Below are positions 48,878 through 59,292 of a DNA stretch of 64,000 nt, piece by piece (within the stretch, counting starts at the first letter, position 1; each line of letters starts with the position of its first letter). The position numbers were made by a program, and so were the translations under genes. The stretch is taken from the NCBI GenBank assembly GCA_900660155.1, contig CABFPE010000221.1, forward strand, positions 802,447-866,446, in the 5' to 3' direction. The notes under the pieces are model-generated. The model did not search any database, was not told where the DNA came from, and saw only the letters and a program-made list of their open reading frames with translations. This DNA comes from Hofstenia miamia. Taxonomy: Eukaryota; Xenacoelomorpha; Acoela; Hofsteniidae.

Positions 48878-49877
48878 NNNNNNNNNNNNNNNNNNNNNNN
48901 NNNNNNNNNNNNNNNNNNNNNNNNNNNNNNNNNNNNNNNNNNNNNNNNNNNNNNNNNNNNNNNNNNNNNNNNNNNNNNNNNNNNNNNNNNNNNNNNNNNN
49001 NNNNNNNNNNNNNNNNNNNNNNNNNNNNNNNNNNNNNNNNNNNNNNNNNNNNNNNNNNNNNNNNNNNNNNNNNNNNNNNNNNNNNNNNNNNNNNNNNNNN
49101 NNNNNNNNNNNNNNNNNNNNNNNNNNNNNNNNNNNNNNNNNNNNNNNNNNNNNNNNNNNNNNNNNNNNNNNNNNNNNNNNNNNNNNNNNNNNNNNNNNNN
49201 NNNNNNNNNNNNNNNNNNNNNNNNNNNNNNNNNNNNNNNNNNNNNNNNNNNNNNNNNNNNNNNNNNNNNNNNNNNNNNNNNNNNNNNNNNNNNNNNNNNN
49301 NNNNNNNNNNNNNNNNNNNNNNNNNNNNNNNNNNNNNNNNNNNNNNNNNNNNNNNNNNNNNNNNNNNNNNNNNNNNNNNNNNNNNNNNNNNNNNNNNNNN
49401 NNNNNNNNNNNNNNNNNNNNNNNNNNNNNNNNNNNNNNNNNNNNNNNNNNNNNNNNNNNNNNNNNNNNNNNNNNNNNNNNNNNNNNNNNNNNNNNNNNNN
49501 NNNNNNNNNNNNNNNNNNNNNNNNNNNNNNNNNNNNNNNNNNNNNNNNNNNNNNNNNNNNNNNNNNNNNNNNNNNNNNNNNNNNNNNNNNNNNNNNNNNN
49601 NNNNNNNNNNNNNNNNNNNNNNNNNNNNNNNNNNNNNNNNNNNNNNNNNNNNNNNNNNNNNNNNNNNNNNNNNNNNNNNNNNNNNNNNNNNNNNNNNNNN
49701 NNNNNNNNNNNNNNNNNNNNNNNNNNNNNNNNNNNNNNNNNNNNNNNNNNNNNNNNNNNNNNNNNNNNNNNNNNNNNNNNNNNNNNNNNNNNNNNNNNNN
49801 NNNNNNNNNNNNNNNNNNNNNNNNNNNNNNNNNNNNNNNNNNNNNNNNNNNNNNNNNNNNNNNNNNNNNNNNNNNNN
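48878..49877. other. Assembly gap (exactly 1000 N)
   Basis: A run of exactly 1000 N suggests a placeholder of arbitrary size. It cuts off the 3' end of retrotransposon A. Confidence 0.99.
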
Positions 49878-51082
49878 AGTGAATTTTTCCTCGAATTCCT
49901 CTTCCGGCAGGCTATCTAAATCACACATGTCGTACATAACCTCTTTACCGTTTATTCAGCTTAATTTAAACTCAGCACTTCCGTCTATCTTTGTTTCTTC
50001 AATGTCTGCCTTTGCTCTTTTTAAATTTTGGAAGTGCCTTTATCTAGCATATATTCATTATTTGGCAATTCTTGCATTATTGTGTGTGGTCCAGACCAAA
50101 CTGTTTTTAATTTGCGAACCTGATTGGTGGCTGTTAGTTTCATTGGTGCAAATGTGTAGACTTTGTCACCTACTTTATGCGTGTGCCTGTAAATTTTTTT
50201 ATTATAGTTTCACTGTTGTCTCACTGCCGATTTCTTCGTGTTATGGCATATTGTTTCATGAATTGCTGAAATCTGTTTGCATAATTGGTTTACATATTCA
50301 TTATTCAAAGCTTTACTGTAATCAGTATATTGCATTGATAGTGGTGTAGCTGCCTCTTTGCTGAACATTGCCTTAAATGGGGTGATTCCTGTTGTTGAGT
50401 GTACCGATGTGTTGTAAAAATATTCTATCATCTCAATCACCTCTCTCCATTTATTTCCGCCAATTCTTGTTGTCATTACTCTTATCAATTTTATCAGAGT
50501 TCTGTTTAATCTTTCTACCGCGCCGTTCGCCTGCGAGTGGTATGCTGTAGTTCTTTCACTCACTATCTCTAGCATTTTAGCCATTTCCTGAAATAGACCA
50601 CTCTCGAATTGTGGTCCCTTATCCAATATGATTGTTTCCATCAGCCTGAATTGCAGTATCCATTCCTTCATTACTATTTCTGCTGTGGTCTCCGCGGTTG
50701 TATTCTTCATCGGGATCATCCTTGCGTACTTTGTAAAGTTGTCCACCATCACTAATAAGAATTGGTACCCCTCATTGTCTTTCGATAGTTGTTCTAAGTC
50801 AATGTGGACTATTTCGTTCGGTTGTGTGGCTATTATCTTTTCTAGCGGTGCTCTCTGCGTTGGAAATCGTTGACTTTTGTGTAGCAGACATGTTGTACAT
50901 TTATTAATGATGTCTTTGATTACCTTCCTTACTGCTGTTGTGATAAATCGCCCATTGAATGTTTTCTCTGTCTGTGTTATCCCAAGGTGACCTTTTTCAT
51001 GTACTCGCCCTATGAGATCTCTTTTAAAATACTCTGGTATTGCGATCCTGTTGTTTTGACCTTCGACGTACAATAACCCATT
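49878..51082 (-). pseudogene. Element A integrase
   Basis: Integrase inserts retrotransposon cDNA. The HHCC zinc domain is seen as 'HEKGHLGI' and 'CTTCLLHK'. The catalytic residues are intact: Asp in 'IVHIDLEQL', Asp in 'IILDKGPQF' and Glu in 'NGAVERLNR'. The C-terminal SH3-like part ('VGDKVYTFAP', 'VWSGPHTI') follows. In-frame TGA codons occur at 50210-50212 and 49956-49958, and a frame slip lies near 50022. The stop at 50210 falls where element C has Arg (in 'ICQKRNF'). The tail ('SLPEEEFEEKF') enters the N gap. Confidence 0.85.
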
Positions 51083-51660
51083 TCAGTTTAGTTTCCACTT
51101 GTATCATTTGAAGTAACTTGCTGTTAGCTTTGATAGTGTCACTCGGGGTTCTTTTAGTTTCCTTATTATTTTGTTGAGGATCACGTCATCTTGCTGTTTG
51201 TCTATTATCTCCTTTTCAGAGATCTCTTCCTTTATTATGATTGGTAGTACCATTTGCCCTTTCTTGTCTACGTTAATTTCTGGTAGCTCATCGTATTGGT
51301 TATGTGGTAGGAATTGGAATTGCTGTTTTTCTCCATCTGTCTTTTCTGCGTCTCTTTGGTACTCTGGTAACGACGTCCAAAAGTCTGCGTTGCTATGTAA
51401 GGTGCCCTTTCAATGTTCTATTGTGAATGTAAATTCATTGAGGTACTCTATCCATCGGGATACGATGCCCGATTTATCTCCCGAGAACTTTTTTAGCCAT
51501 GCGAGGCTGCTGTTGTCTGTGCATACTCGGAATTCTTTCCCGATTAGAAAATGTCTGAACTTCCTGATGCTCTTGACTAGAGCTAACATTTCTACTTTGG
51601 TGGATCCGTAGTTCTCTTCACTTGCTCATAGTTTGCGGCTGAAGAATTGTATTGGTACCT
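51083..51660 (-). pseudogene. Element A RNase H and linker
   Basis: RNase H removes RNA from the RNA:DNA hybrid. Landmarks are 'STKVEMLALV' (catalytic Glu) and 'CTDNSSLAWL' (catalytic Asp), followed by an acidic linker into integrase. TGA codons lie at 51083-51085, 51104-51106, 51410-51412 and 51626-51628, all in the same frame as the flanking domains. No TAA or TAG was seen in that frame. Confidence 0.8.
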
Positions 51661-52165
51661 CCTTTCCGTTTTTCATCTGTCCTAGCATTGCCCCTATGGC
51701 GACCTTGCTTGCATCACAGTCTAATATAAACTGTTCATTGTAATCCGGTGTATTAAGTGATGGCAATTTCGCTAGTTCCTCCTTAATGTTGTCTAGTTCC
51801 TCCTGTTCTTGCCATGTCCATACAAATGGAACTGATTTCCTCATGAGTTTTGTCATTTTTGCGGATTTCCCTGCGATGTTGGGGATGAATGTGCCATAGT
51901 AGTTAAAGAAACCCATTATCCTTTGGATATCCTTCTTGTTGTTTGGTTTCTCTATTCTCCGTATCATATCTCTTGCATTGTCTTTCATTGATATTCTGCC
52001 TTTTTCTATCATTCTACCTAAGAAGATGATTTTCTTCTTTAGGATCTTGCATTTGTTGCTGTTTATTCAGAGTCCGGATTTCCCTAAGATTGTCAATGTT
52101 CTATACAGTTTCTCTATATGTTCTTGTATTGTGTTGCTTGTTACAATTATATCATCTATGTATGA
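51661..52165 (-). pseudogene. Element A reverse transcriptase C-terminus
   Basis: The fragment begins at the active-site motif Y-I-D-D (52151-52162). It continues through 'IIFLGRMIEKGR' and 'IMGFFNYYGTFIPN' to the RNase H start 'FILDCDASKVAIGA'. One TGA lies at 52067-52069, where typical gypsy proteins have Arg or Lys. RT motifs before Y-I-D-D are lost at the junction. Confidence 0.82.
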
Positions 52166-52519
52166 GATGTCTTTGATTACCTTCCTTACTGCTGTTGTGA
52201 TAAATCGCCCATTGAATGTTTTCTCTGTCTGTGCTATCCTGAGGTGACCTTTTTCATGTATTCACCATATGAGATCTCTTTTGAAATACTCTGGTATCGC
52301 GATCCTATTGTTTTGACCTTCGACATACCATAACCCATTTCAGTTTAATTTCCACTTGTATCGTTCGAAGTAACTTGCTGTTAGCTTCGATAGTTTCACT
52401 CGGGGTTCTTTCAGTTTCCTTATTATTTTGTTGAGGATCATGTCATCTTGCTGTTTGTCTATTATCTCCTTTTCAGAGATCTCTTCCTTTATTATGATCG
52501 GTAGTACCATTTGCCCTTT
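52166..52519 (-). repeat. Second copy of element A linker/integrase segment
   Basis: This segment matches 50909-51262 with roughly a dozen substitutions, several at CpG sites. It is joined to the RT on one side and to a lone N at 52520 on the other. Its divergence shows it comes from another element copy or allele, not a pure assembly echo. Confidence 0.85.
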
Positions 52520-52520
52520 N

Positions 52521-53120
52521 ACATGTTTATTTATTCATGGTTTATTTTGGTAGTTGACAATTGACTGAATTACAAACTATCTTTTTGCTGACCACATTGA
52601 TTGTTCACATGTACAGAGATCTAGCATGTATTACTATATCTGTAGGGCTATTAAATGTAAGGGATAATAACAAGCTGAAGCATCATGTTTGCATTATTTC
52701 CTTTTATTTACTTAATCATAATAACAAGAACAATCAATGCATTAAATTATTAAGTTATCACACACACACTGTCACTCAGTTAACCATCCACACACTGATT
52801 CATCCAATGGTTTCCACTGCAGAGTTCAAGTAAAAGCTGGAACAGTTTCCAATAATGACATCTCTGGAATCACATAGCACAGCATCAGGTTTTGACCCTG
52901 TCTTCCATCTACTACTCTCAATCTAAATACACTGTGATTAGTTAACCATTTAACAAAGGGAATGCAGATTAATTTAGTTAGTTAACTACACACTCAATTA
53001 GTTAGAGAGAATTAGGAGTCTGTCAAACTTTAACCATCACATATACCCTGAAAAGTAGTTAGTTAGTCTTAAATACTTGTGATAACTGTATTGGCAAGAT
53101 TCTACATAGTGACTGTGACA
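52521..53120 (+). mobile_element. Presumed 5' LTR of retrotransposon B (3' part)
   Basis: This non-coding stretch ends in 'gactgtgaca' directly before a primer-binding-like sequence and lies upstream of the gag frame, as an LTR would. Its first 147 bp recur at 36969-37115. The LTR's true start is cut off by the N at 52520, and no matching 3' LTR is visible after element B. Confidence 0.5.
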
Positions 53121-53138
53121 GGTGCCCAACATGTGTGA
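53121..53138 (+). promoter_or_regulatory. Primer-binding-site-like sequence of element B
   Basis: 'ggtgcccaacatgtgtga' starts right after a CA dinucleotide. It resembles the TGGCGCCCAAC-type site that pairs with a tRNA 3' end to prime reverse transcription. The initial T is missing. Position and wording support the call; the tRNA was not identified. Confidence 0.5.
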
Positions 53139-53513
53139 AAAAGAAGAAAATGAAAATTTAAAGAAAATCCTAAAAGTTGAAAAACAAAGGAAACCTAAAA
53201 CTAAGAATTAGTGTGTAAAGATGGTTATTTAAGAAAAAAGAAAATCTAGTTATAGCTGGAATAAGGAGACTAACATAATTGAGTACAGATAGTTGTTTCT
53301 TCTTGAATTATGAAGAAAACATTATTGAAAATACAGAAGTTTAAAACAACAGAAAGATAAAAAGACAAGCAAATGCAACTCCTGACCTAAGTACAAGAAA
53401 AACATTAGAAAGGAACCAGTAAACAATTACTTCTAGTTATTAATGAAAATGGTAAAATCAAGGAAAGAACAAAGAACTAAAAAACACCCCAAAACCAAAG
53501 AACCCCAGAAGAC

Positions 53514-55013
53514 ATGACAATGTCCCCTGAAAGTGAGATGTCCCCAGCAGAGATAGTGATACTGCCAGCACAAGAAAATACAGAATTTTCTATAGCCAAA
53601 CTTACTAAAATAATCAAAAACAACAATAACAAAAGAAGAGAGTTGACCATACAAATAGAAAAATTAACACAACAGATGTTTGAGATAGAAATAGTAAATG
53701 TCAAAAAAGATAGACATATTGAGGAAATCATATGAGATACAAGTGCAAGATTAACAGAACAAAGAAATGTTTTCCAGAAACAAATTGAAAAATTAATGAA
53801 AGCAAATAAGGAAATTAAAGCACAAAGTGAAACATTACAACAACTTATGAGACAGATGCATGAGGAAAATGTAAATCTGAGAGAAGAAAATATCTCAAAG
53901 CAAATTGAGATTGATAATTTGAAGGATGAAATTAGATTAATAGTATTAACTAATCAAGAAAATGGAAATAAGGAAAAAGGGAATGCTAAAGTAGTAGAAA
54001 TGACAATAATGGAAAAGCCAGAAAAATTAAACAAAGCTATATAAAGCAATATAAAGCCTATATTGGAAGAAATGATATTGTCAGAAGAGGAAGATATAGA
54101 AACACCAGTGACCAACATAATGAAACAGGTGAAGGAAAATTGCAAAAAACTAAGCAATATAAAGCCTATATTGGAAGAAATGATATTGTCAGAAGAGGAA
54201 GATATAGACACACCAGCATGTAAAGCAATCCTCCCGAAATTCACAGGAAGGGTTGATAGCTATTCACTGATGTTTAATGAATGGGTCCAAATGTTTGAAA
54301 TGAGCATGAAGGAGAGAAAGGTGATACAAAAACAAGGGGCAGTGAAATTCCCTCTATACTTGGGGGGTGCAGCTTATCTGCATTATTTGGTGTTGGATTT
54401 AGAGATGAAAACAGATTATGAAAAGTTGATAGGAGAATACAAACAGTATTATGATGATGAAAGCTTTAAAAGTCAATATTGTATGTTAATGAATATTCCA
54501 ACAATGAATAAAAGAGAGGATTTATGGAATTACATGTCGCAAGTGGAGAGACTATTAAAGCTAAGTTCTAGGGAACAAACATATTCAAAATATGACTTGT
54601 TTTCACATATTTGCAAGGGACTCCCAGAACCAATTCAACAAGAGTTTGAAATAAAGTGCAATGCAGATGATTTATTAGAATGGATGATAAGAAAAGGGTT
54701 AGCAATACAAGTCACTATGAAGAATAATGCTTGGATAAATGAAAAGTTGACAACAATAAAGGCAACAACATTGACTACAATACATAGCACCAGTAAAATA
54801 ACAGGAAAAGAAGAGGTCAGAAAACCAAAAGATGAGATTATAAGAATAAAATTGAAAGATGGAATGATAAAAAGAATAAATAGAAAGGATTTGAAATGTC
54901 AAATGTGCAATAAGAAAGGCCACACAAAAAAATATTGTAAACAAAAAATTAACTTCATTGAGGAGGAAGAAGCATTTTTCAATGACAAAGATTTATTAGA
55001 AGATAACAAATAA
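53514..55013 (+). pseudogene. Element B gag with CCHC zinc knuckle
   Basis: One frame runs from ATG 53514 to TAA 55011-55013, with a TGA at 53733-53735 and a TAA at 54042-54044 inside. The N-terminal half is strongly charged and probably coiled-coil ('KQIEKLMKANKEIKAQSET'). An in-frame 108-bp tandem duplication encodes two 'EEMILSEEEDI' segments. The middle ('FTGRVDSYSLMFNEWVQMF') resembles gypsy capsid. The end has a C-x2-C-x4-H-x4-C zinc knuckle ('CQMCNKKGHTKKYCKQ'). Gag forms the particle that packages the RNA. Confidence 0.8.
54045..54260 (+). repeat. 108-bp tandem duplication inside element B gag
   Basis: 'aaagcctatattggaagaaa' and the following ~45 bases occur at about 54053 and again at about 54161, exactly 108 bp (36 codons) apart. 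The duplication keeps the gag frame and doubles an acidic segment. Confidence 0.85.
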
Positions 55014-55060
55014 CCTTGACAAAATGAAGAAATGGAAAGTGATACTTTAAACTAGAAGGA

Positions 55061-55480
55061 GTGCCGCCTCTGGTAAACCATGCACCCACTCTAATTGTAA
55101 CAGAACTGATCAAAACAAATACAATTACAGTTGTAATTAATGGTGTAATGGTCAAAGCAACCATAGATAGGGGAGCAGTAATATCAATTATCACTGATGA
55201 GTGTGCTTTGAAGATAGGATTTGAAAGAAAAAATCTACAAAGTGAAAAGAGAGCAGGTTAATAAATGCATTGGAGATTATATTGACATAAAAGGTAAATT
55301 ACTAGAGATACCAATTTGAATAGCAAACACAATGTTTTCACAAACATTTATGGTCATAGATACAGAAAAAAACTCACTACCCTATGAAGTAATATTAGGG
55401 AATGATTTTCTAATGAACAACAAATGTATTATTGACTATACCAACAAGACAATATTGGTAAAGCAGGAAGTAATCACAAC
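55061..55480 (+). pseudogene. Element B aspartic protease
   Basis: The frame holds 'KATIDRGAVISIITDECA' where an active retropepsin has D-T/S-G-A, so the residue after the catalytic Asp is Arg. After a frame break near 55259 the downstream flap and C-terminal part read 'YEVILGNDFLMNN' (the I-L-G-x-D-F motif). It is a dimeric protease that cuts gag-pol. This copy is probably inactive. Confidence 0.7.
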
Positions 55481-56647
55481 CCATGAAGAAAAAGAAGAAG
55501 AAGACACTAAAGTAATACAATTTCAATTATTTGAGGATATAAGAATTTTACTGAATAATTGGAAAATGTGTCAAATACAAATGGAAAATGAGCTAACTGC
55601 AGAAATCATGATATATGATCAAAAAGGGATTAATATGAAAAAGCTATCAATTCCTTCAAATTTGTGCATAGTAAACAAAGGCAAGGGTACTATACCAATA
55701 TTGAATGTGACAAACCACATAGTCAATATAAAAAGGGATAATCTGAAAATTAAAGGAAAGAAAGTTAAGACAGAAAAAATGATGGCAAACAAAACAATTA
55801 ACATAGTAGAAGAAGACAAAGAGTATAAAATACTGGAAATCAACAAAATGGAATGCAAGCATCTTAGCAATGAAGAAAGGGAAAAATTGATAAAAATCCT
55901 ACAGAAACATGCTAAAATATTCAACTTCAGAGAAATAAGTGTTGGAAAAGCAGTAGGAGAAACACACAAAATTATAACAACTATGGAAGAACTGATAAGA
56001 CTACCATGCAGAAGAGTACCAGAAAATTTGAAAGAGAATTACAATACTATTCAGAATGAATTGATAGACAATAAGATAATCAGACCTAGTGAAAGCCCAT
56101 ATGCAGCACTGACAGTCTTTGTGAAACAAGGAAATAAATACAGGCAGTGCATAGATTTTCACAAGTTAAACAAGATTACAAAGAAAGACACATATCCACT
56201 TCTGAGAATAGAGGATATCATATACAAAGCCAGAAAAATAAATACTATACCTGTATAGATTTATGTAAAGCATACTGGCAGGTGCTGATGGAGCCTAAAG
56301 ATATTGAGAAGACAGCATTTATAATGGCCATACAGTCTATTCAAAGGGATGTACATGGCTTTTGGATTATGTAATGCCCTGGCTACCTTTTAAATGTATG
56401 TAACAAAAGTGCTCAAGCAGAATAACAAAAATATTGAAAAGGGAGTAAGTGCATACATAGACAATATTCTAATAGCAAGTAATATGATTGAGGAGCATCT
56501 AGATAAACTGGATAGAACATTGAAAATTCTCTATAATGCAGGTTTGTGTGTAAATGGGAAGAAATGTGAAATTCTAAAAACACAGGTAGTATTCCTGGGC
56601 AGACAAATTCAAAAAGGCGAAATAAGAATGAGGAACAATGTGAATGA
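55481..56647 (+). pseudogene. Element B reverse transcriptase
   Basis: An acidic N-terminal extension is followed by RT motifs: 'CRRVPENLKENY', 'IIRPSESPYAALTVFVKQG', 'YRQCIDFHKLNKITKKDTYP', then after a frameshift near 56240 'YTCIDLCKAYWQV', then 'MAFGLCNALATF' in a third frame. The active-site motif reads Y-I-D-N instead of Y-I-D-D, losing one metal-binding Asp. After 'VVFLGRQIQKGEIRM' the sequence is cut by the LTR-like block. It is clearly non-functional. Confidence 0.8.
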
Positions 56648-57048
56648 TGTAACATCCTCCACCTGGCTTATTTGCACCGTGTATTATTGTTGATAATTAG
56701 CACTCAGTAAATTGCGGGTGAGGAGTTACTGAATTATCGAATCGCCAAACTTTTCCTTTTTAATCAACTAGTTATGTTAATCGAGTATTAATTATCACTA
56801 TTTAGGTGATGGAGCCACGTGACATTTCTTCTCCAGTTCTTCTGTGGGCCACTGCCCGAAGCCAATCTCCACAACACAGTTCCCCTCCTTTATGAATGAC
56901 GATTGAATCCACTGCACCATCTCAGCTCAATTGGAACTAATTATGTGTACCTTACTTGAGTTCAGTGCGTGCACTCATGTTAAGTTGTAACTGACTTAAA
57001 CTCAACTTTGTACAGTGTTTGTTGATTTGTTCAAATAAAGCAACCAGG
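56648..57048 (+). mobile_element. LTR-like block inserted in element B RT
   Basis: The block begins 'tgtaacatcctccacctggc' and ends near 'caaataaagcaaccagg' with a poly(A)-type AATAAA close to the end. It has more CpG than its host. The TGT start, AATAAA placement and length of about 400 bp fit a gypsy-type LTR. A lone N at 57049 truncates it, so the end and target duplication cannot be seen. Confidence 0.45.
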
Positions 57049-57049
57049 N

Positions 57050-57263
57050 TATAACAACTATGGAGGAACTGATAAGACTACCATGCAGAAGAGTACCAGA
57101 AAATTTGAAAGAGAATTACAATACTATTCAGAATGAATTGATAGACAATAAGATAATCAGACCTAGTGAAAGCCCATATGCAGCACTGACAGTCTTTGTG
57201 AAACAAGGAAATAAATACAGGCAGTGCATAGATTTTCACAAGTTAAACAAGATTACAAAGAAA
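57050..57263 (+). repeat. Duplicate of element B RT segment 55973-56186
   Basis: 214 bp, identical by eye apart from one substitution, starting right after the single N at 57049. It restates the RT motif region around 'YRQCIDFHKLNK'. This is probably an assembly overlap not merged, or an allele. Confidence 0.88.
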
Positions 57264-57671
57264 ACATTTTATTAACTAATGAGAACAGATAATTGAAGAA
57301 TAAAAAATAAAATAAACTCTAAAGAATTTATTGTTCATCAAATTTCTAGTTAATTTCAAAGCTATTTATTTAAAATTTCTAAAGTACCTGCTGATTTTGA
57401 ATTTCAAATAATTCTTCTGCATATATGGCTGTTCATACGTAAGCGTTATTTCACTCATAGCAATTTGTCAAATGTTACTTGATCGGCTAACAAGTTTCTC
57501 TTAATTTGCACAATATTGTAGCTTAGTTGCATCTTTACAAAATGAATAGAATCATAACTAAATTTTACAATAATAATTTTGATTGTATTTAATCACTATA
57601 ATCGTTCAACGTTAATCCTTCTTTTGTTGCAGCTATTATTTTGGGATGATGCTACACGCCCTCCTCACAGA
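57264..57671 (+). repeat. Dispersed repeat inserted in element B (family R)
   Basis: About 400 bp of non-coding sequence interrupts RT. Its reverse complement matches the region from 63380 to the window end: 'cttgttagccgatcaag', 'aatttagtta', 'tgtagcatcatcc', 'caggtactt' and other blocks in the same order. A third diverged copy seems present at 59582-59960. No ORF is visible, so it may be a SINE, MITE or LTR piece. Confidence 0.6.
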
Positions 57672-58335
57672 ACATTAGTAGTCCAAAGATGAAAAAAGAC
57701 TTACAGATGATAATGGGATTTATAAATTATTATGGATCATTTATAGTGAATGTAGCCCATAAAACAAGCAAAATGATGACATTACTAAAGAAAAATAAAA
57801 TTTTCAAATGGACATGGAGAGAACAGGAACAGTTGGAAAACATAAAGAATGAACTAAGTAAAATGCAATCATTGAACACGCCAGACTATGATAAGGAGTT
57901 CATTTTGGATTGTGATGTGAGTAATGTCACCATAGGTGCATGTTTGGGACAGATAAAAGATGGAAAGGAGGTACCTATACAGTTTTTTAGTAGAAAACTT
58001 AAACAGAGTGAAGAAAATTATGGATCAACAAAACTGGAAATGTTGTTATTAGTGGAAAGTATTAAAAAATTTTGGTATTTTTTGATAGGACAAAGTTTTA
58101 AAGTAAGAACCAATAATAGCAGACTAGCATGGTTAAAAAAGTTTTTGGGTGATAAATTGTTGATAGTGTTAAGATGGATTTAATATCTTAATGAATTTAA
58201 GTTCACAATAAAACACCAAAAAGGAACACTAGACAAAAATGCAGATTTTTGCATGGCATTACCAGAATATCAAAGAGATATTGAGAAAATGGACAGCAAA
58301 AAAAACAATTTCAATTCTTACCTCATAATGAGTAT
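57672..58335 (+). pseudogene. Element B RT tail and RNase H
   Basis: The frame resumes with 'MIMGFINYYGSFIVN' and continues to 'FILDCDVSNVTIGACLG' (catalytic Asp kept) and 'STKLEMLLLVES' (Glu kept). The third site reads 'VRTNNSRLAWL' where element A has 'CTDNSSLAWL', so that Asp is now Asn. A TAA at 58181-58183 replaces a Glu codon of element A (in 'RWIEYLNEF'). Confidence 0.78.
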
Positions 58336-58380
58336 AGAGAATTACCTGAAATTAATGCAGACAAGAAAGGGAATACAATA

Positions 58381-59292
58381 ATGCCCATAACAATCAAAGA
58401 GGAGATAACTGAAAACAATATAATTGAAAAACAACAAACAGATATTATTCTCAGAGAGATAAGAGAAAAAGTGCATAATGAGAAATGGATCCTGGGAAAA
58501 GAAGCTAATAGTTATTTTCAAAAATACAGATGGAAGGTGAATAATAATGGACTTCTATATGTGGAAGGAAAAACATTAAGAATAGCAATTCCCAAGTACT
58601 ATAAAAGGGAATTGGTGAGAAAAGTACATGAGAATGGACATATCAGAATAATTCAAACAGAAAAAACATTTAATGCACAATTTATAACAACAAGCATTAG
58701 GAACAGTGGAGGACATAATCATAATCAATAAATGTACAATGTGTCTAATAAATAACAAAAGCCATTTTCCAGTACAGGCAGCACCACTCAAGAAAATAAT
58801 GGTGACAACACCAAATGAAATTGTGCATGTGGGCTTGGAAAAATTATCACAAGATGATGAAGGGTACCAATACATACTAGTATTAGTAGATAATTTTACA
58901 AAATATGCATGAATGAACCTATTGGATTCAACAATGGCAAAAATAGTGGCAGAGAAGATCATGAAAGAGTGGATTCTGAAATTTGGACCAATGCAAACAA
59001 TAGTATCTGATAGAGGAGTACAATTTGAAAGCAAACTATTCAAAGAAATGACTAAATTAATGCAAATTTTAACTGAGAAAACAACAGCATGCCACCCACA
59101 GGCGAATGGGGCTGTTGAGAGATTAAATAGAACCATGATTAAATTAATAAGAGTTCTAACATCAAGAATTGGAGGTAGAGATTGGAGAGAGGTTATAGAA
59201 ATGGTTGAATATTTCTATAACACCTCAGTACATTCAACAACAGGGATGACCCATATAAAGCTATGTATGGAAGAGAAGCGTATGTATGTGCA
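58381..59292 (+). pseudogene. Element B linker and integrase, truncated
   Basis: Linker and zinc domain ('HENGHIRIIQTEKTF', 'CTMCLINNK') are followed by the core. The first catalytic Asp is lost: 'IVHVGLEKL' here against 'IVHIDLEQL' in A. The second Asp ('IVSDRGVQF') and the Glu ('NGAVERLNR') remain. There is a frameshift near 58705 and a TGA at 58910-58912, where A has Arg (in 'KYARMIPM'). After 'STTGMT' the frame slips, and the sequence ends at an LTR of another family at 59293. Confidence 0.8.

Larger units (their letters stand above)
49878..52165 (-). mobile_element. Ty3/gypsy-like retrotransposon A, pol fragment
   Basis: Reading on the minus strand, the element runs from the reverse transcriptase active site (52162) through the RT C-terminus, RNase H and linker to integrase, and on into the N gap. 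The 5' half (LTR, gag, protease, most of RT) is missing; at 52166 the sequence switches abruptly to another copy's integrase segment. One reading frame spans about 2.1 kb (50024-52165), broken only by six TGA codons. CpG is frequent, so it is the least decayed of the three elements. Confidence 0.85.
53121..59292 (+). mobile_element. Ty3/gypsy-like retrotransposon B, nested and broken
   Basis: The order on the plus strand is PBS, gag, protease, RT, RNase H, linker, integrase, the Ty3/gypsy order. The element is nearly free of CpG, so older or more heavily methylated than A. It is interrupted by an LTR-like block (56648-57048), a re-duplicated RT piece after a single N (57050-57263) and a dispersed repeat (57264-57671). 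Integrase is truncated at an LTR of another family at 59293. Confidence 0.85.

Noticed and set aside
48834-49937. Apparent 367-codon minus-strand frame
   Set aside because: Nearly all of it is the 1000-N gap. Only the first 20 codons are real, and they are the tail of element A pol.
49878-52165. TGA recoded as a sense codon in this genome
   Set aside because: Stops in B and C include TAA and TAG as well, relatives have CGA at a matching site, and CpG decay explains TGA more simply. Kept as a test, not a claim.
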